NCBI GenBank assembly: GCA_964468345.1
Contig: CAYXVZ010000011.1
Span: 1 to 64,000 of the forward strand
DNA length: 64,000 nt
Source: DALYLB01 sp964468345
GTDB lineage: Bacteria; Acidobacteriota; Blastocatellia; RBC074
Reading direction: 5' to 3'
Shown here: in pieces, positions 26,455 to 34,251 of the stretch
Layout of the letters: every line of letters starts with the position of its first letter
Numbering within the stretch: the first letter of the stretch is position 1
The notes under the pieces: generated by a model
The model's database searches: none
Told to the model about the DNA's origin: nothing
Seen by the model: the letters and a program-made list of their open reading frames with translations, nothing else
Translations under genes and position numbers: made by a program

Positions 26455-27585
26455 CTACGATATTCGTTTTTTCAATTGCAGAAACGGCTGTTCGATCAGG
26501 TAATAACTCGCCAGCGTGCAGACTCCCGCCATTGCCAGAGTTCTCACATTCCCGAAATGGTTTCGAAAGACCACGAGCAAGGGCAGATGCCAGAGGTATA
26601 GGCCATAGCTGACCTTTCCGATGGCAACCAGCGGGCGAAACGAAAGGATCGGTTGCAGCACGCTACGCGATTCGGACCGCGTGAGCGCGCTCAGCAGCAT
26701 GACGCCGAAGACGGGAGCGAGAACAAGCGCGGGCAGCAGGCTGGCGTCATGCCGGTGGGCGAAGAGGGAAAGCGCGGCCAGTCCCATCGCGCCGACCGGG
26801 CCGAGCCACGCGGGCCACCGCCGGGGATCGAGTCCGAGCAGCGAGCCGAGCAGGATCGCATGGGCGCGCGTGTCCGATGCAAAATAGACGCGTTGTTCCG
26901 TGGAATGCAGGCCGATCCAGAGACAGGCGAAAAGCGAAAGCCCATACAGAACCGCAATACCGCTCCGCACCCGCGACAGGGAAAAGCGCTGCAGGCCGAA
27001 TTGCAGCGCCAGCGGCCAGAGCAGGTAATACTGCTCTTCAATCGCCAGCGACCATGTATGGCCGATCGCGCCGAGGTTTCCTGCCTGAAATGCCATGACC
27101 CAGTTGCCGACATAAAACAGAGCCGCCAGCAAGCCTGCATCCGAGAAAAGATCGGGCAAATGATAACGATGCCGCAGCAACAGGCTGCCGAGAATCAGGC
27201 CAATCAGCGCGGGCAGCAAGCGCAAGGCGCGCCGCAGATAAAATCGGCGAAAGTCGATTTTCCCCGCGGCGCCATATTCCTCGTGCAACAGCGACGTGAT
27301 CAGATAGCCGCTGAGCGCGAAAAACACATCCACACCGATGTATCCGCCCGGAATCCAATTGCAGTGATAAATGATGACCAGCAGGACGGCAATGCCGCGC
27401 AATCCGTCCAGAGAAGGAAGGTAGCGAAGCCGGGGTGGGCCGGCCTCATTCTTCTTGTCAGCCCCTTCAACGAGAAATGCCACAGAGTCATCGAGACGCT
27501 GAGAAAACGATGGGAAGAAAATTATCTTCTTTTTGCTCTGTGCCTCCGTGCCTCCGTGGCCGGTCCTCTTCCCAAAATCAGCCAC
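26455..27585 (-). CDS. Acyltransferase family 3 membrane protein (OafA/YrhL type)
   Basis: 376 residues, GTG start at 27585 with GAGGG about 10 bases upstream, overlapping the stop of the upstream dioxygenase gene by 8 bases. Signatures: RYLPSLDGLRGIAVLLVIIYH (conserved R near the start and catalytic His in the first membrane helix), GGYIGVDVFFALSGYLIT, F-Y-L-R-R-A-L-R-L-L-P, W-S-L-A-I-E-E-Q-Y-Y, and about ten membrane helices. The family transfers acyl groups to sugars, lipids or peptides at the inner membrane. Residues about 8-20 (GHGGTEAQSKKK) are encoded by a CACAGAG-family repeat arm, so the N-terminal tail is probably not functional; the fold starts near residue 50. Confidence 0.85.
   Translation of the reverse strand: MADFGKRTGHGGTEAQSKKKIIFFPSFSQRLDDSVAFLVEGADKKNEAGPPRLRYLPSLDGLRGIAVLLVIIYHCNWIPGGYIGVDVFFALSGYLITSLLHEEYGAAGKIDFRRFYLRRALRLLPALIGLILGSLLLRHRYHLPDLFSDAGLLAALFYVGNWVMAFQAGNLGAIGHTWSLAIEEQYYLLWPLALQFGLQRFSLSRVRSGIAVLYGLSLFACLWIGLHSTEQRVYFASDTRAHAILLGSLLGLDPRRWPAWLGPVGAMGLAALSLFAHRHDASLLPALVLAPVFGVMLLSALTRSESRSVLQPILSFRPLVAIGKVSYGLYLWHLPLLVVFRNHFGNVRTLAMAGVCTLASYYLIEQPFLQLKKRIS
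27540..27565. repeat. CACAGAG-family repeat arm in the 5' end of the acyltransferase gene
   Basis: CTGTGCCTCCGTGCCTCCGTGGCC on the plus strand, matching the arm at 26415-26445. The two arms lie in the same orientation at either end of the acyltransferase gene. Confidence 0.75.
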
Positions 27586-28279
27586 GCCGATCCGGCCCTC
27601 GGAACTGATCCTGTTTGGGATCTTCCGGCGTCGTTCCGAGCACGATCTCGAAATGCGTCGTCAGCTCGCCGATCTTCGAGTCCTTGAGCGGCACGAAATC
27701 GGTCGTGACCAGTTCCCGGTTTTTCAAGGATTTATATATCCCATCGCCCGCATTTTGCGCGTGCCCTTTGATATAAAGCTGGCTGGTCAGCATTCGCTTC
27801 TCCGCCTGCTTGACGATGAGATGAATATGCGGCGTGCGCCCCGGATAGGGAACCGGTTTGATCGTACGGAAGTAATATTCGCCCGTTGAGCCAGTAACAA
27901 ATCGGCCGAAACCCTGGAAATTTGTATCTCTTTTCCCCGCATTGTTACTCCCCGGGTGCAGATATACACCGCCGTTATCGCATTGCCAGATTTCCACCAC
28001 GGCATTGCGCACCGGTTCGCCACGGTGATTCAGGACTCGTCCGGTCAGGTGGGTAATAATCCCCACCGCCGGCGTCAGCGCATCATTGATCACCAACAGA
28101 TCATTGTCTGTGTCGAGCGGCATCTTGTTCGGATAAAACGGGCCTTCAGTCTGCCGCGGCGTTTGTTGGACCTGCTCCGCAAATACGCCCGGCACATACA
28201 ACCACGCCGCGCCCACCATTCCCATTGCGCTGGTGCTGAGAAATTGTCTTCGTGTGCTTTGTTGGATTCCGTCTTTCAT
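27578..28279 (-). CDS. Tat-exported intradiol-dioxygenase-like protein
   Basis: 233 residues; ATG 28279 has AGGAGA 6 bases upstream. A twin-arginine signal (S-T-R-R-Q-F-L, residues 8-14) precedes a beta-sandwich domain. The non-haem iron ligands of intradiol dioxygenases are present: Tyr106 (VEIWQCDNGGVY), Tyr145, His151 and His153 (PVPYPGRTPHIHL). The family opens aromatic rings between two hydroxyls, but many exported acidobacterial members have no known substrate. The domain is short and lacks the N-terminal dimerisation part of catechol 1,2-dioxygenases. Its stop overlaps the acyltransferase start, so the two form one translational unit. Confidence 0.85.
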   Translation of the reverse strand: MKDGIQQSTRRQFLSTSAMGMVGAAWLYVPGVFAEQVQQTPRQTEGPFYPNKMPLDTDNDLLVINDALTPAVGIITHLTGRVLNHRGEPVRNAVVEIWQCDNGGVYLHPGSNNAGKRDTNFQGFGRFVTGSTGEYYFRTIKPVPYPGRTPHIHLIVKQAEKRMLTSQLYIKGHAQNAGDGIYKSLKNRELVTTDFVPLKDSKIGELTTHFEIVLGTTPEDPKQDQFRGPDRRG

Positions 28280-28699
28280 GCATTGTCTCCTGGTATCGGA
28301 CTTTTTCTGGGTTGTAAACATCAAGGTAATGGTATGTAACAAAGACGTGCGACGTACCCTGTAAGTCACAAACGCATCATGCATTCACACTGAAAGACCG
28401 CATGGATTCGTAAAATGCCCGGATCATACGCCTCCCGTGCGTATTTCGGAACCTGAAACCAAAATTTCTTTATCGTGCTTGTGAATTTTTGTAGCAAATT
28501 ACGAGCAAGTTCCGTATATTAGCATTTGGGTCAGAGTTGAGACCCAAATCCCGTAATAACTCAAAATAGAACAAGGTAGTTGATGGAAATGCTTGTGCCA
28601 TGCCTTGTGAAAACTCTCTCTTGATCTCGACGAAGACAGATATTGGTTGAGATCGCGGGCAGACAAGTATGCCCGAAATTTATTCATAGGATGCTGGAG
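28280..28699. other. Divergent intergenic region, one small hairpin
   Basis: 420 bp between divergent starts. The only structure seen is a perfect 9-nt hairpin, 28524-28532 and 28541-28549 (ATTTGGGTC and its complement), which could be an operator or an mRNA leader hairpin of the receiver-like gene. No gene supported. Confidence 0.5.
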
Positions 28700-29158
28700 A
28701 TGAAAACTGATCTATCCCCGACGGTCGACAGTCCTGTCGACATGGAGACCCCTGTTTCCAAACCCATTTCAAAACGATTGTTATTGATTAGCGATGTGCC
28801 GGAGCGCTTGCAGCGGCTGGGTGCGATGCTGCGGATTGACGGCGTGGAGATGACGCGCGCGACGTCCGCCGAGGATATCGCCCTGGCGTGTGAGCGGGAT
28901 CATGACCTGGCGGTGGTGGATGTTTCGCCGAGCGCGTTGGATAAAGTGTTGCGCACCGTTCGGGAGAGCGCCTCGCTGGTAAAAGTGCCGTTGTTTGTCG
29001 ATTCGAGCCGCATCAGCCTTGATCCAGCCTTTGCGGGGATGTTGCCCAGTCACCGCGCCATGGCCTGCAGTCTGGAAGAGATGAAAACGCTCATTCGCGA
29101 CCGCGTCGCCGCGATGCCGCGAAAAGCGGAGAAAGAGCTTCCGAAAACATTGATCTAA
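28700..29158 (+). CDS. Small receiver-like (CheY-fold) protein without output domain
   Basis: 152 residues from ATG 28700, with AGGA at 28688-28691 eight bases upstream; in-frame ATGs at 28643 and 28691 are less well placed. Residues 25-135 follow the alternating strand-helix pattern of a receiver: RLLLISDV (first strand; Asp32 in the acidic pocket), GVEMTRATSAEDIALACE, DLAVVDVSP (Asp74 at the phospho-acceptor position), VPLFVDSS. The conserved Lys is not apparent and the end is degenerate. No DNA-binding domain. Function unknown; possibly a stand-alone signalling partner. Confidence 0.6.
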   Translation: MKTDLSPTVDSPVDMETPVSKPISKRLLLISDVPERLQRLGAMLRIDGVEMTRATSAEDIALACERDHDLAVVDVSPSALDKVLRTVRESASLVKVPLFVDSSRISLDPAFAGMLPSHRAMACSLEEMKTLIRDRVAAMPRKAEKELPKTLI

Positions 29159-29169
29159 ATCGGATTGTT

Positions 29170-29207
29170 ATAGGTCCTATATGTCCTATAGGACATATAG
29201 GACCTAT
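29170..29207. repeat. Perfect spacer-less 38-bp palindrome, TAGGTCCTATAGGACCTA family
   Basis: Arms 29170-29188 and 29189-29207 are exact reverse complements. It lies between the convergent ends of the receiver-like gene and the large protease gene, and at the left edge of the duplicated segment. Confidence 0.95.
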
Positions 29208-29214
29208 TTCTTCC

Positions 29215-32200
29215 CTAACAGCTCGGCGGGAATACCGGAATGGTATAAGTCATGCCCGCGGTGTTGGTCAGCTTATGCAGGTTGTGGCCTTGATTGAAAG
29301 ATCCGGTCACGGAAGCTGCATTCGCATTGAGATTGATCGCGGCGCCGAACATGCCCTGGTCGTTGAAAGAGAACAGTTTGAGCCAGCCCGATCGGCCCGC
29401 CGGAATGAATTGTTCAAACCGGGGCGCCGTGCGCGGGAAACTGTTCGAAAGCGAAGAGCGGAACTGGCAGGCGGCGGGACTGAGGCTGAAGCTCAGCGCA
29501 ACCTCTGCATCGTCATACAGGTTTCCGAAGATGCCCGTCAGCGTAGCCGCGCCCGTCGATAGATTGCCGCCGATCCGGTTGAGAACCAGCAGCGTGTCGT
29601 TGCCATCGGCGCGCGAGGGAATATGATCGAGCGCAAGAACGCGCGGGACCACATTGTAGCTGACGCCATCGAAGTTGAGCGTCGCAAGCGTGCTTCCCGT
29701 ATCACATGCCGGCAGGCCGCCCGCAATCGCGGTGATCGCTTCGGCGGGCAGGTTGGCGGCATGGCCCGTCGCCATCTTCACGTACTCATCCCCAATCAAA
29801 TAGTTGAAATTGATCGGGCAGCCGCTGGCGTCCGTTGCCACGGCGACCAGATATCCCGTTGTGCCCGGATCGATGTCCGAGGTCAGGAAGCTGGCCGTCT
29901 GATTCGGCGTCAGGCAGACATAGGAATCGGCGATCGTGCAGGTGCTGCCATCGACGAAGAACAGATGCACATTCGCCGAAATCGACGGATGGATGTTCGT
30001 CATGTTGATGCGCGTGTTCTGCCGGTTCGTGTCGACCGAGGAACTGTACAGGTTATAGAAGAGCACCGATCCCGGCTTCTGATCGCTGGCGGGCGAGGTC
30101 GTGTTGGCGACTGAGCCCGGTCCGACGACCGGACAGTTGACCGTCGTGCAGGCCTGCACGCTGACAGGAACGCCACTATTGAAGCTGGCCAGTGCCGTAA
30201 TGCAAAGCTGGGTGGCCGATGACGTTCCGTCGACAACCTGTGTCTGATAGTTGAGCGTCGCCGTCTGTCCGGCTGCGAGCGTTCCGCTATAGCTGATCGT
30301 CGAGGCATTCACCACCGTGCAGGTGCCCGTGCTGGCCGTGCAGCGGCCGCCGAGCGCCAGCAATTGCGACGGCAGCGAGATCGTGGCCGCCACGTTTTGC
30401 GACGAACCGCTCGGATTTTTGATCGCCGCGGTTCCGCTCACGAGGCCGCCCGGTCCCAGGCAGACCAGCGGATCCGAGATTGTCATACTGCCCGCATCGA
30501 CGCCGATCGTGTAATTCGTCGTGGTCGAACAACCCATCACATTCGTGGCCGTCACGCTCACCGGAAACAGGCCGGCCTGGGTCGGTGTTCCCGACAGGAC
30601 GCCGTTCGTGAAACTCAATCCCGTCGGCAAGGCGCCGCTCATCGTGAAGGTGTAGGGCACCAGGCCGCCCGTCGCCGTGAAGCTTTGCGAGTACGCCTGG
30701 TTCAACTTTGCCGCGGGCATGGCCATAGGCGTCATGGCGATCGTGTCGCACGGCGGCGGCGGCGCGCAGGATGAGGCGTTGAGGGCGATCGTGTAATCAC
30801 AGGTTGGATTGCCGCCTGAAGCGACTTCAGTGAAGACGACCGTGAATTGTTCATTCGCCGGCACCGTGAAGGAATAGATCATCGGATCGGTTGAAGAACC
30901 TGCATCTCCCAGGAAGTTGGCGGTGATATTCGTCGGGTCGAAACCGCCTCCGCCGTACGCGCCGGAGAACACGCCCGTGCCGCAACCCTGATTGATCGTG
31001 ACTTCGATGCATCTCGCCACCGGGGAAGTTCCCGTGAACGTATACGCATCGTATTTGAAATTGCCGCTGCTGAAAGGTGAGCCCATTGTCGGGTTTGCGC
31101 AGCTAGAGGCTGTGCCGCTTCTGAACAGGCGCGGACTTTGCGTCCCCGTGCTGGCGATATACCCCGGCCCGGAAACAGGCGCTGTCGAATCGAACGAACT
31201 CGTGATCGAGAGATTGCCCGCGCCGGTGCTCACCTGGAAATAGAACGTCGCGGGACTGGCGCCCCCGCTGAAATTGACGGTGAGAGTGAATGGGATCGTC
31301 GTTCCGCACGCCAGACTTCGCGATAGCGCGACGCTGAAAGGACTGCCGGTATTGCTGGCATTGCCCGCCGCCGCGATCGTGCCATAGCTGACCGGGCCGC
31401 CCGAGAGAATCGTCACGCCGGGCGTCGGCGTGGTCAGGCTCAAGGTCGCTTGAACGTTGGTGGCCGCGACCGCCGAGGGATTGTCGATCCGCACCACGAT
31501 ATTGCCGAGTTCGCCTGGTTCGAGCGTGGAATTCCCGTTGTTGATCGAGCCTTCCGTCGCCGTCACCGTGCCGAGCGCGAGCAGGGCCTGCGGCGTCGGA
31601 TTGACGGCTTGCACCACGGCCAGGGCATCGATGATGCCGTGGCCGGCATCCTGGTCCACGCCCGCGGTTTCGATGTCGATTGCGGTCGTTGTCAAAAACG
31701 TCCGAATTTGCGCGGGCGTCAGCGACGGTCCCGCCTGTTTGACCAGCGCGGCAATCGCGCCCGCGTGCGGCGCCGCCGCCGAAGTGCCGAAAAAGGGCGA
31801 TGGGAATCCGCCCGCGCCCGTCACCGAAACGCCGTCGGCGGCGGTGATGTCGGGCTTGGCGCGAACCGCGCCGCCGGTCGATGAGAAATTGCCCGTCGTG
31901 ATCGCCACGCCAAGGCTGTTGAAAAAGACGCGGCGCGGTCCGTCGGAACTGAACAGTTCAACCGTGTTCGAGGCGCTGAACGCGCTCGGGAACGGTCCCG
32001 TCGGATTCGGCGCCGAGCCGAAGGCCGTGGCGGCCGGCGTCGCCGCGCAACTGAAGGCCGCCGGCACCGCCGAATGGCCAGAGGTCTGGCCGTTCGTCGA
32101 AACGGCGAGTTGACCGCGAATCGTGTTCAAATGCAGATACCGCGCCGCGCCGGCCGTGCGGACGATGACCGCGCGTGCATTGTTCGGAATCGATGCGGTG

Positions 32201-33654
32201 ATTCCTTCGACCGGATCCTGTGTGCCGCTTTGAACGTTCGTCGATGCGCTGAGAATGCTCGCGCCCGTGCTGTCGAGGATATAAAGATCGTAATCGTTGC
32301 TGGCGGCCGCCAGCGGGTCGGACCAGAACAAATAGGCGCGCCCCGAGGAAATCGTAATGGTGTTGAACAGGGCTCCCCCGCCGAAATCATGCACCGTGCC
32401 GAGGCCGGTCAATGCGCCCGTGCCCGCTCCGCCATCCACAAAGTCGCCTTCCCAGACGCCCGAGGTATTGTCATTTTTGTTGCCCGCGTTTCCGGCGGAC
32501 GAAAAATACAGCGCGCCGTTGGCGGTTACGTCGATTACAGCCTGGGCGATGATCGCGCCGTTGCTGGTGCTGACGATCGAAGAATCCTGTCCTTCCTGAA
32601 AAGGCGATTCGTCGAAATAAAAAACATCGTCGATGATGATGTCGCATCCCGCGGCGCGCAACGCGCGGATGTTATCCGCGAAACTCTGCGCGCTGGTGAA
32701 GGCCGTCGCAAAATAGAGTTGCGCATTCGGCGCGAGATCGTGAACGATCTCCAGCATCGCCGTGCCCTCGTCGCCCGTGCCCGTCTGTCCGCTCAGCACC
32801 GTCACCGCGCCCAGGTCGCCGGACGCCTGCGCGGCCGCGAGCGATGTGACGCCATCCGAAAGAACGCCGATTTTGACGCCCGCGCCGCTCACGCCGAGCG
32901 TATTGCGCGCATTGACGGCTCGATGTGTCGCGTCGCCCTGTGAAGTCTGGCTTCCCACAAAGGGAACGGCAAACGAATTCGGATCGATCCGGTTGCCACC
33001 CGAATGATTCAGCGCGGTCGCGAGGGATTCGCGAACGCGCGCCGCGCGCGCCGAAAATCCGGGCGCGAATTGGCGACTGTTTCCGTTGTCGGACGCCTCC
33101 GGCCGGTCGTTGCCCCACGCAATCGCTTTGCCCTTCGGCCCGATGAACTTCACCTCCGGCAGGGCGGCGATTTGCTCGATTTTCTGGACGGGAAGTTTCG
33201 CCCGAACCTTGCGATATTTCGCCTCGACGCGGACCAACTCGCCGCCGACGGCATCGATCTGTTCGATCAATGTTCCGCCCAGCGTGGCCGTGATATCCAC
33301 TTCGATGCGTTCCTTGTTGTCGATCTCGATGCCGACCGACAGCGTCTGGACACCAGGAGCGATCGCTTCTCGGCGATGCATCTTGATCGCAAAAAGCAAT
33401 TGCGAATTCAATTTCTTTTGCGCCGCGCTTCGGGATTGTTTTTCCCCGATTAAGGCGGCGATCTGTTGTTTGGCTGCATCCGAGAGCGGCTGCGGCTGGT
33501 TTTGCGTCGCGGCTGGTTCGCCGGTGGTCTCCTTTTCCGTTCGCATTGCCGCCCATCCAGCGACCTTGCCCGACAGGCCGATCGTGCCGATGCCGATCAG
33601 CAGAACCAGAACTAGGACCGATCTAGTGAGAGTAAATCTGTGTTTGGGATTCAT
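29215..33654 (-). CDS. Large secreted S8/S53-like serine peptidase with Ig-like repeats
   Basis: 1479 residues. Hydrophobic N-terminus (about 11-36), pro-region (about 50-240), then a subtilase-fold domain (about 255-640): Asp267 (VKIGVLSDG), Glu296 in DEGTAMLEIVHDLAP where classical S8 enzymes have the His of H-G-T, and nucleophile Ser625 (FFGTSAAAPH). Glu in place of His is characteristic of the sedolisin (S53) side of the superfamily, so a Ser-Glu-Asp type mechanism is likely by family knowledge. Downstream: a CARDB-like region (about 700-790), a beta-sandwich, a putative Ig (He_PIG-like) domain near 1000-1085 (Y-T-F-T-M-S-G-A-L-P-T-G-L-S), and a 270-residue C-terminal domain ending in PVFPPSC that is nearly identical to the end of the protein at 34252-35901. 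No clear ribosome binding site. Confidence 0.85.
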   Translation of the reverse strand: MNPKHRFTLTRSVLVLVLLIGIGTIGLSGKVAGWAAMRTEKETTGEPAATQNQPQPLSDAAKQQIAALIGEKQSRSAAQKKLNSQLLFAIKMHRREAIAPGVQTLSVGIEIDNKERIEVDITATLGGTLIEQIDAVGGELVRVEAKYRKVRAKLPVQKIEQIAALPEVKFIGPKGKAIAWGNDRPEASDNGNSRQFAPGFSARAARVRESLATALNHSGGNRIDPNSFAVPFVGSQTSQGDATHRAVNARNTLGVSGAGVKIGVLSDGVTSLAAAQASGDLGAVTVLSGQTGTGDEGTAMLEIVHDLAPNAQLYFATAFTSAQSFADNIRALRAAGCDIIIDDVFYFDESPFQEGQDSSIVSTSNGAIIAQAVIDVTANGALYFSSAGNAGNKNDNTSGVWEGDFVDGGAGTGALTGLGTVHDFGGGALFNTITISSGRAYLFWSDPLAAASNDYDLYILDSTGASILSASTNVQSGTQDPVEGITASIPNNARAVIVRTAGAARYLHLNTIRGQLAVSTNGQTSGHSAVPAAFSCAATPAATAFGSAPNPTGPFPSAFSASNTVELFSSDGPRRVFFNSLGVAITTGNFSSTGGAVRAKPDITAADGVSVTGAGGFPSPFFGTSAAAPHAGAIAALVKQAGPSLTPAQIRTFLTTTAIDIETAGVDQDAGHGIIDALAVVQAVNPTPQALLALGTVTATEGSINNGNSTLEPGELGNIVVRIDNPSAVAATNVQATLSLTTPTPGVTILSGGPVSYGTIAAAGNASNTGSPFSVALSRSLACGTTIPFTLTVNFSGGASPATFYFQVSTGAGNLSITSSFDSTAPVSGPGYIASTGTQSPRLFRSGTASSCANPTMGSPFSSGNFKYDAYTFTGTSPVARCIEVTINQGCGTGVFSGAYGGGGFDPTNITANFLGDAGSSTDPMIYSFTVPANEQFTVVFTEVASGGNPTCDYTIALNASSCAPPPPCDTIAMTPMAMPAAKLNQAYSQSFTATGGLVPYTFTMSGALPTGLSFTNGVLSGTPTQAGLFPVSVTATNVMGCSTTTNYTIGVDAGSMTISDPLVCLGPGGLVSGTAAIKNPSGSSQNVAATISLPSQLLALGGRCTASTGTCTVVNASTISYSGTLAAGQTATLNYQTQVVDGTSSATQLCITALASFNSGVPVSVQACTTVNCPVVGPGSVANTTSPASDQKPGSVLFYNLYSSSVDTNRQNTRINMTNIHPSISANVHLFFVDGSTCTIADSYVCLTPNQTASFLTSDIDPGTTGYLVAVATDASGCPINFNYLIGDEYVKMATGHAANLPAEAITAIAGGLPACDTGSTLATLNFDGVSYNVVPRVLALDHIPSRADGNDTLLVLNRIGGNLSTGAATLTGIFGNLYDDAEVALSFSLSPAACQFRSSLSNSFPRTAPRFEQFIPAGRSGWLKLFSFNDQGMFGAAINLNANAASVTGSFNQGHNLHKLTNTAGMTYTIPVFPPSC

Positions 33655-33950
33655 ATTGTTGAGAATTGGGAGTGTTGAAGTTAGATCTTTACATCAGCCG
33701 AAGGAATACGAGCCATGACAATCGAAATGCATGGGATCGTTCGTGAGGCCCTCTGTCAGTTGCTGATGCCTTTGAGGTTCGCGCTTTGTTGCCGGCGATG
33801 TATCGGAGAGTGTGGGTTCTGCGTGAGACTTTTCGTCAGCGAAGGGAAAATACCGCAAGGACTTAATGTGGTCAATTCGATTCTCAAGAAATTGCTGCCA
33901 ATTTACAGGTTTTTGGTCAGGCGTTATCCCGCCATTTAAAATTTAATTGG

Positions 33951-34012
33951 ATGAGCGAATAACACCTGCAACGCATCGGGCGCTATTGCGAAATCATAGC
34001 GCCTAAAAATAG
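33951..34012 (+). pseudogene. Internally deleted, nonsense-bearing relic of the yjbR/mmcQ gene at 36101
   Basis: The first 17 codons match the intact gene at 36101 almost base for base (ATGAGCGAA then CACCTGCAACGCATC), except that codon 4 AAA is now TAA. After TGCGAA the relic jumps to sequence like the end of the intact gene (ATCATAGCGCCTAAAAATAG versus ATCATCAATGCTAAAAAATAG), so about 270 bp of the interior are deleted. It is followed, as is the intact copy, by a TAGGTCC-family palindrome. Confidence 0.85.
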
Positions 34013-34020
34013 GACCGATC

Positions 34021-34061
34021 AGTCCTATAGGACCTATAAGAGTTATAGGTCCTATAGGACT
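34021..34061. repeat. Perfect 19-bp inverted repeat, TAGGTCCTATAGGACCTA family
   Basis: Arms 34021-34039 and 34043-34061 around a GAG loop. It lies between the two copies of the duplicated module; related palindromes are at 29170 and 36433. Confidence 0.95.
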
Positions 34062-34251
34062 CTGTTGTTCGGACATTTTGATTTCGGATCAGAGCAAGAA
34101 ACATAAGCTACCTTGAAAGTTGCGCTTGCCGGTCGTCAAACCGACTCCTTATCGCAAGACAACGAAAGGGCGCCTGCTTTATCGATAACAGGCCTTTCTA
34201 TTGACAACGGATCCGGTATCAGTCCTCTAAGTCCTCTAAGTCATTCTTTCC

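Larger units (their letters stand above)
33655..34251. other. Left copy of a duplicated promoter region with a gene relic
   Basis: 597 bp. Bases about 33785-33950 align with 35965-36100 (shared phrases TTGCCGGCGA, TTCGTCAGCGA, ATCGCAAGG/TACCGCAAGG, GGTCAATTC, GGATGAGCGAA). It then contains the deleted yjbR copy (33951-34012) and a TAGGTCC palindrome. The short frame 33715-33939 has no support. Confidence 0.7.

Noticed and set aside
28499..28687. A 62-residue minus-strand open frame in the divergent gap
   Set aside because: No ribosome binding site or recognisable family, and it overlaps the leader of the receiver-like gene.
33715..33939. A 74-residue open frame upstream of the large peptidase gene
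   Set aside because: It lies in the duplicated non-coding region; the frame is not kept in the other copy (35965-36100) and no ribosome binding site or family is seen.
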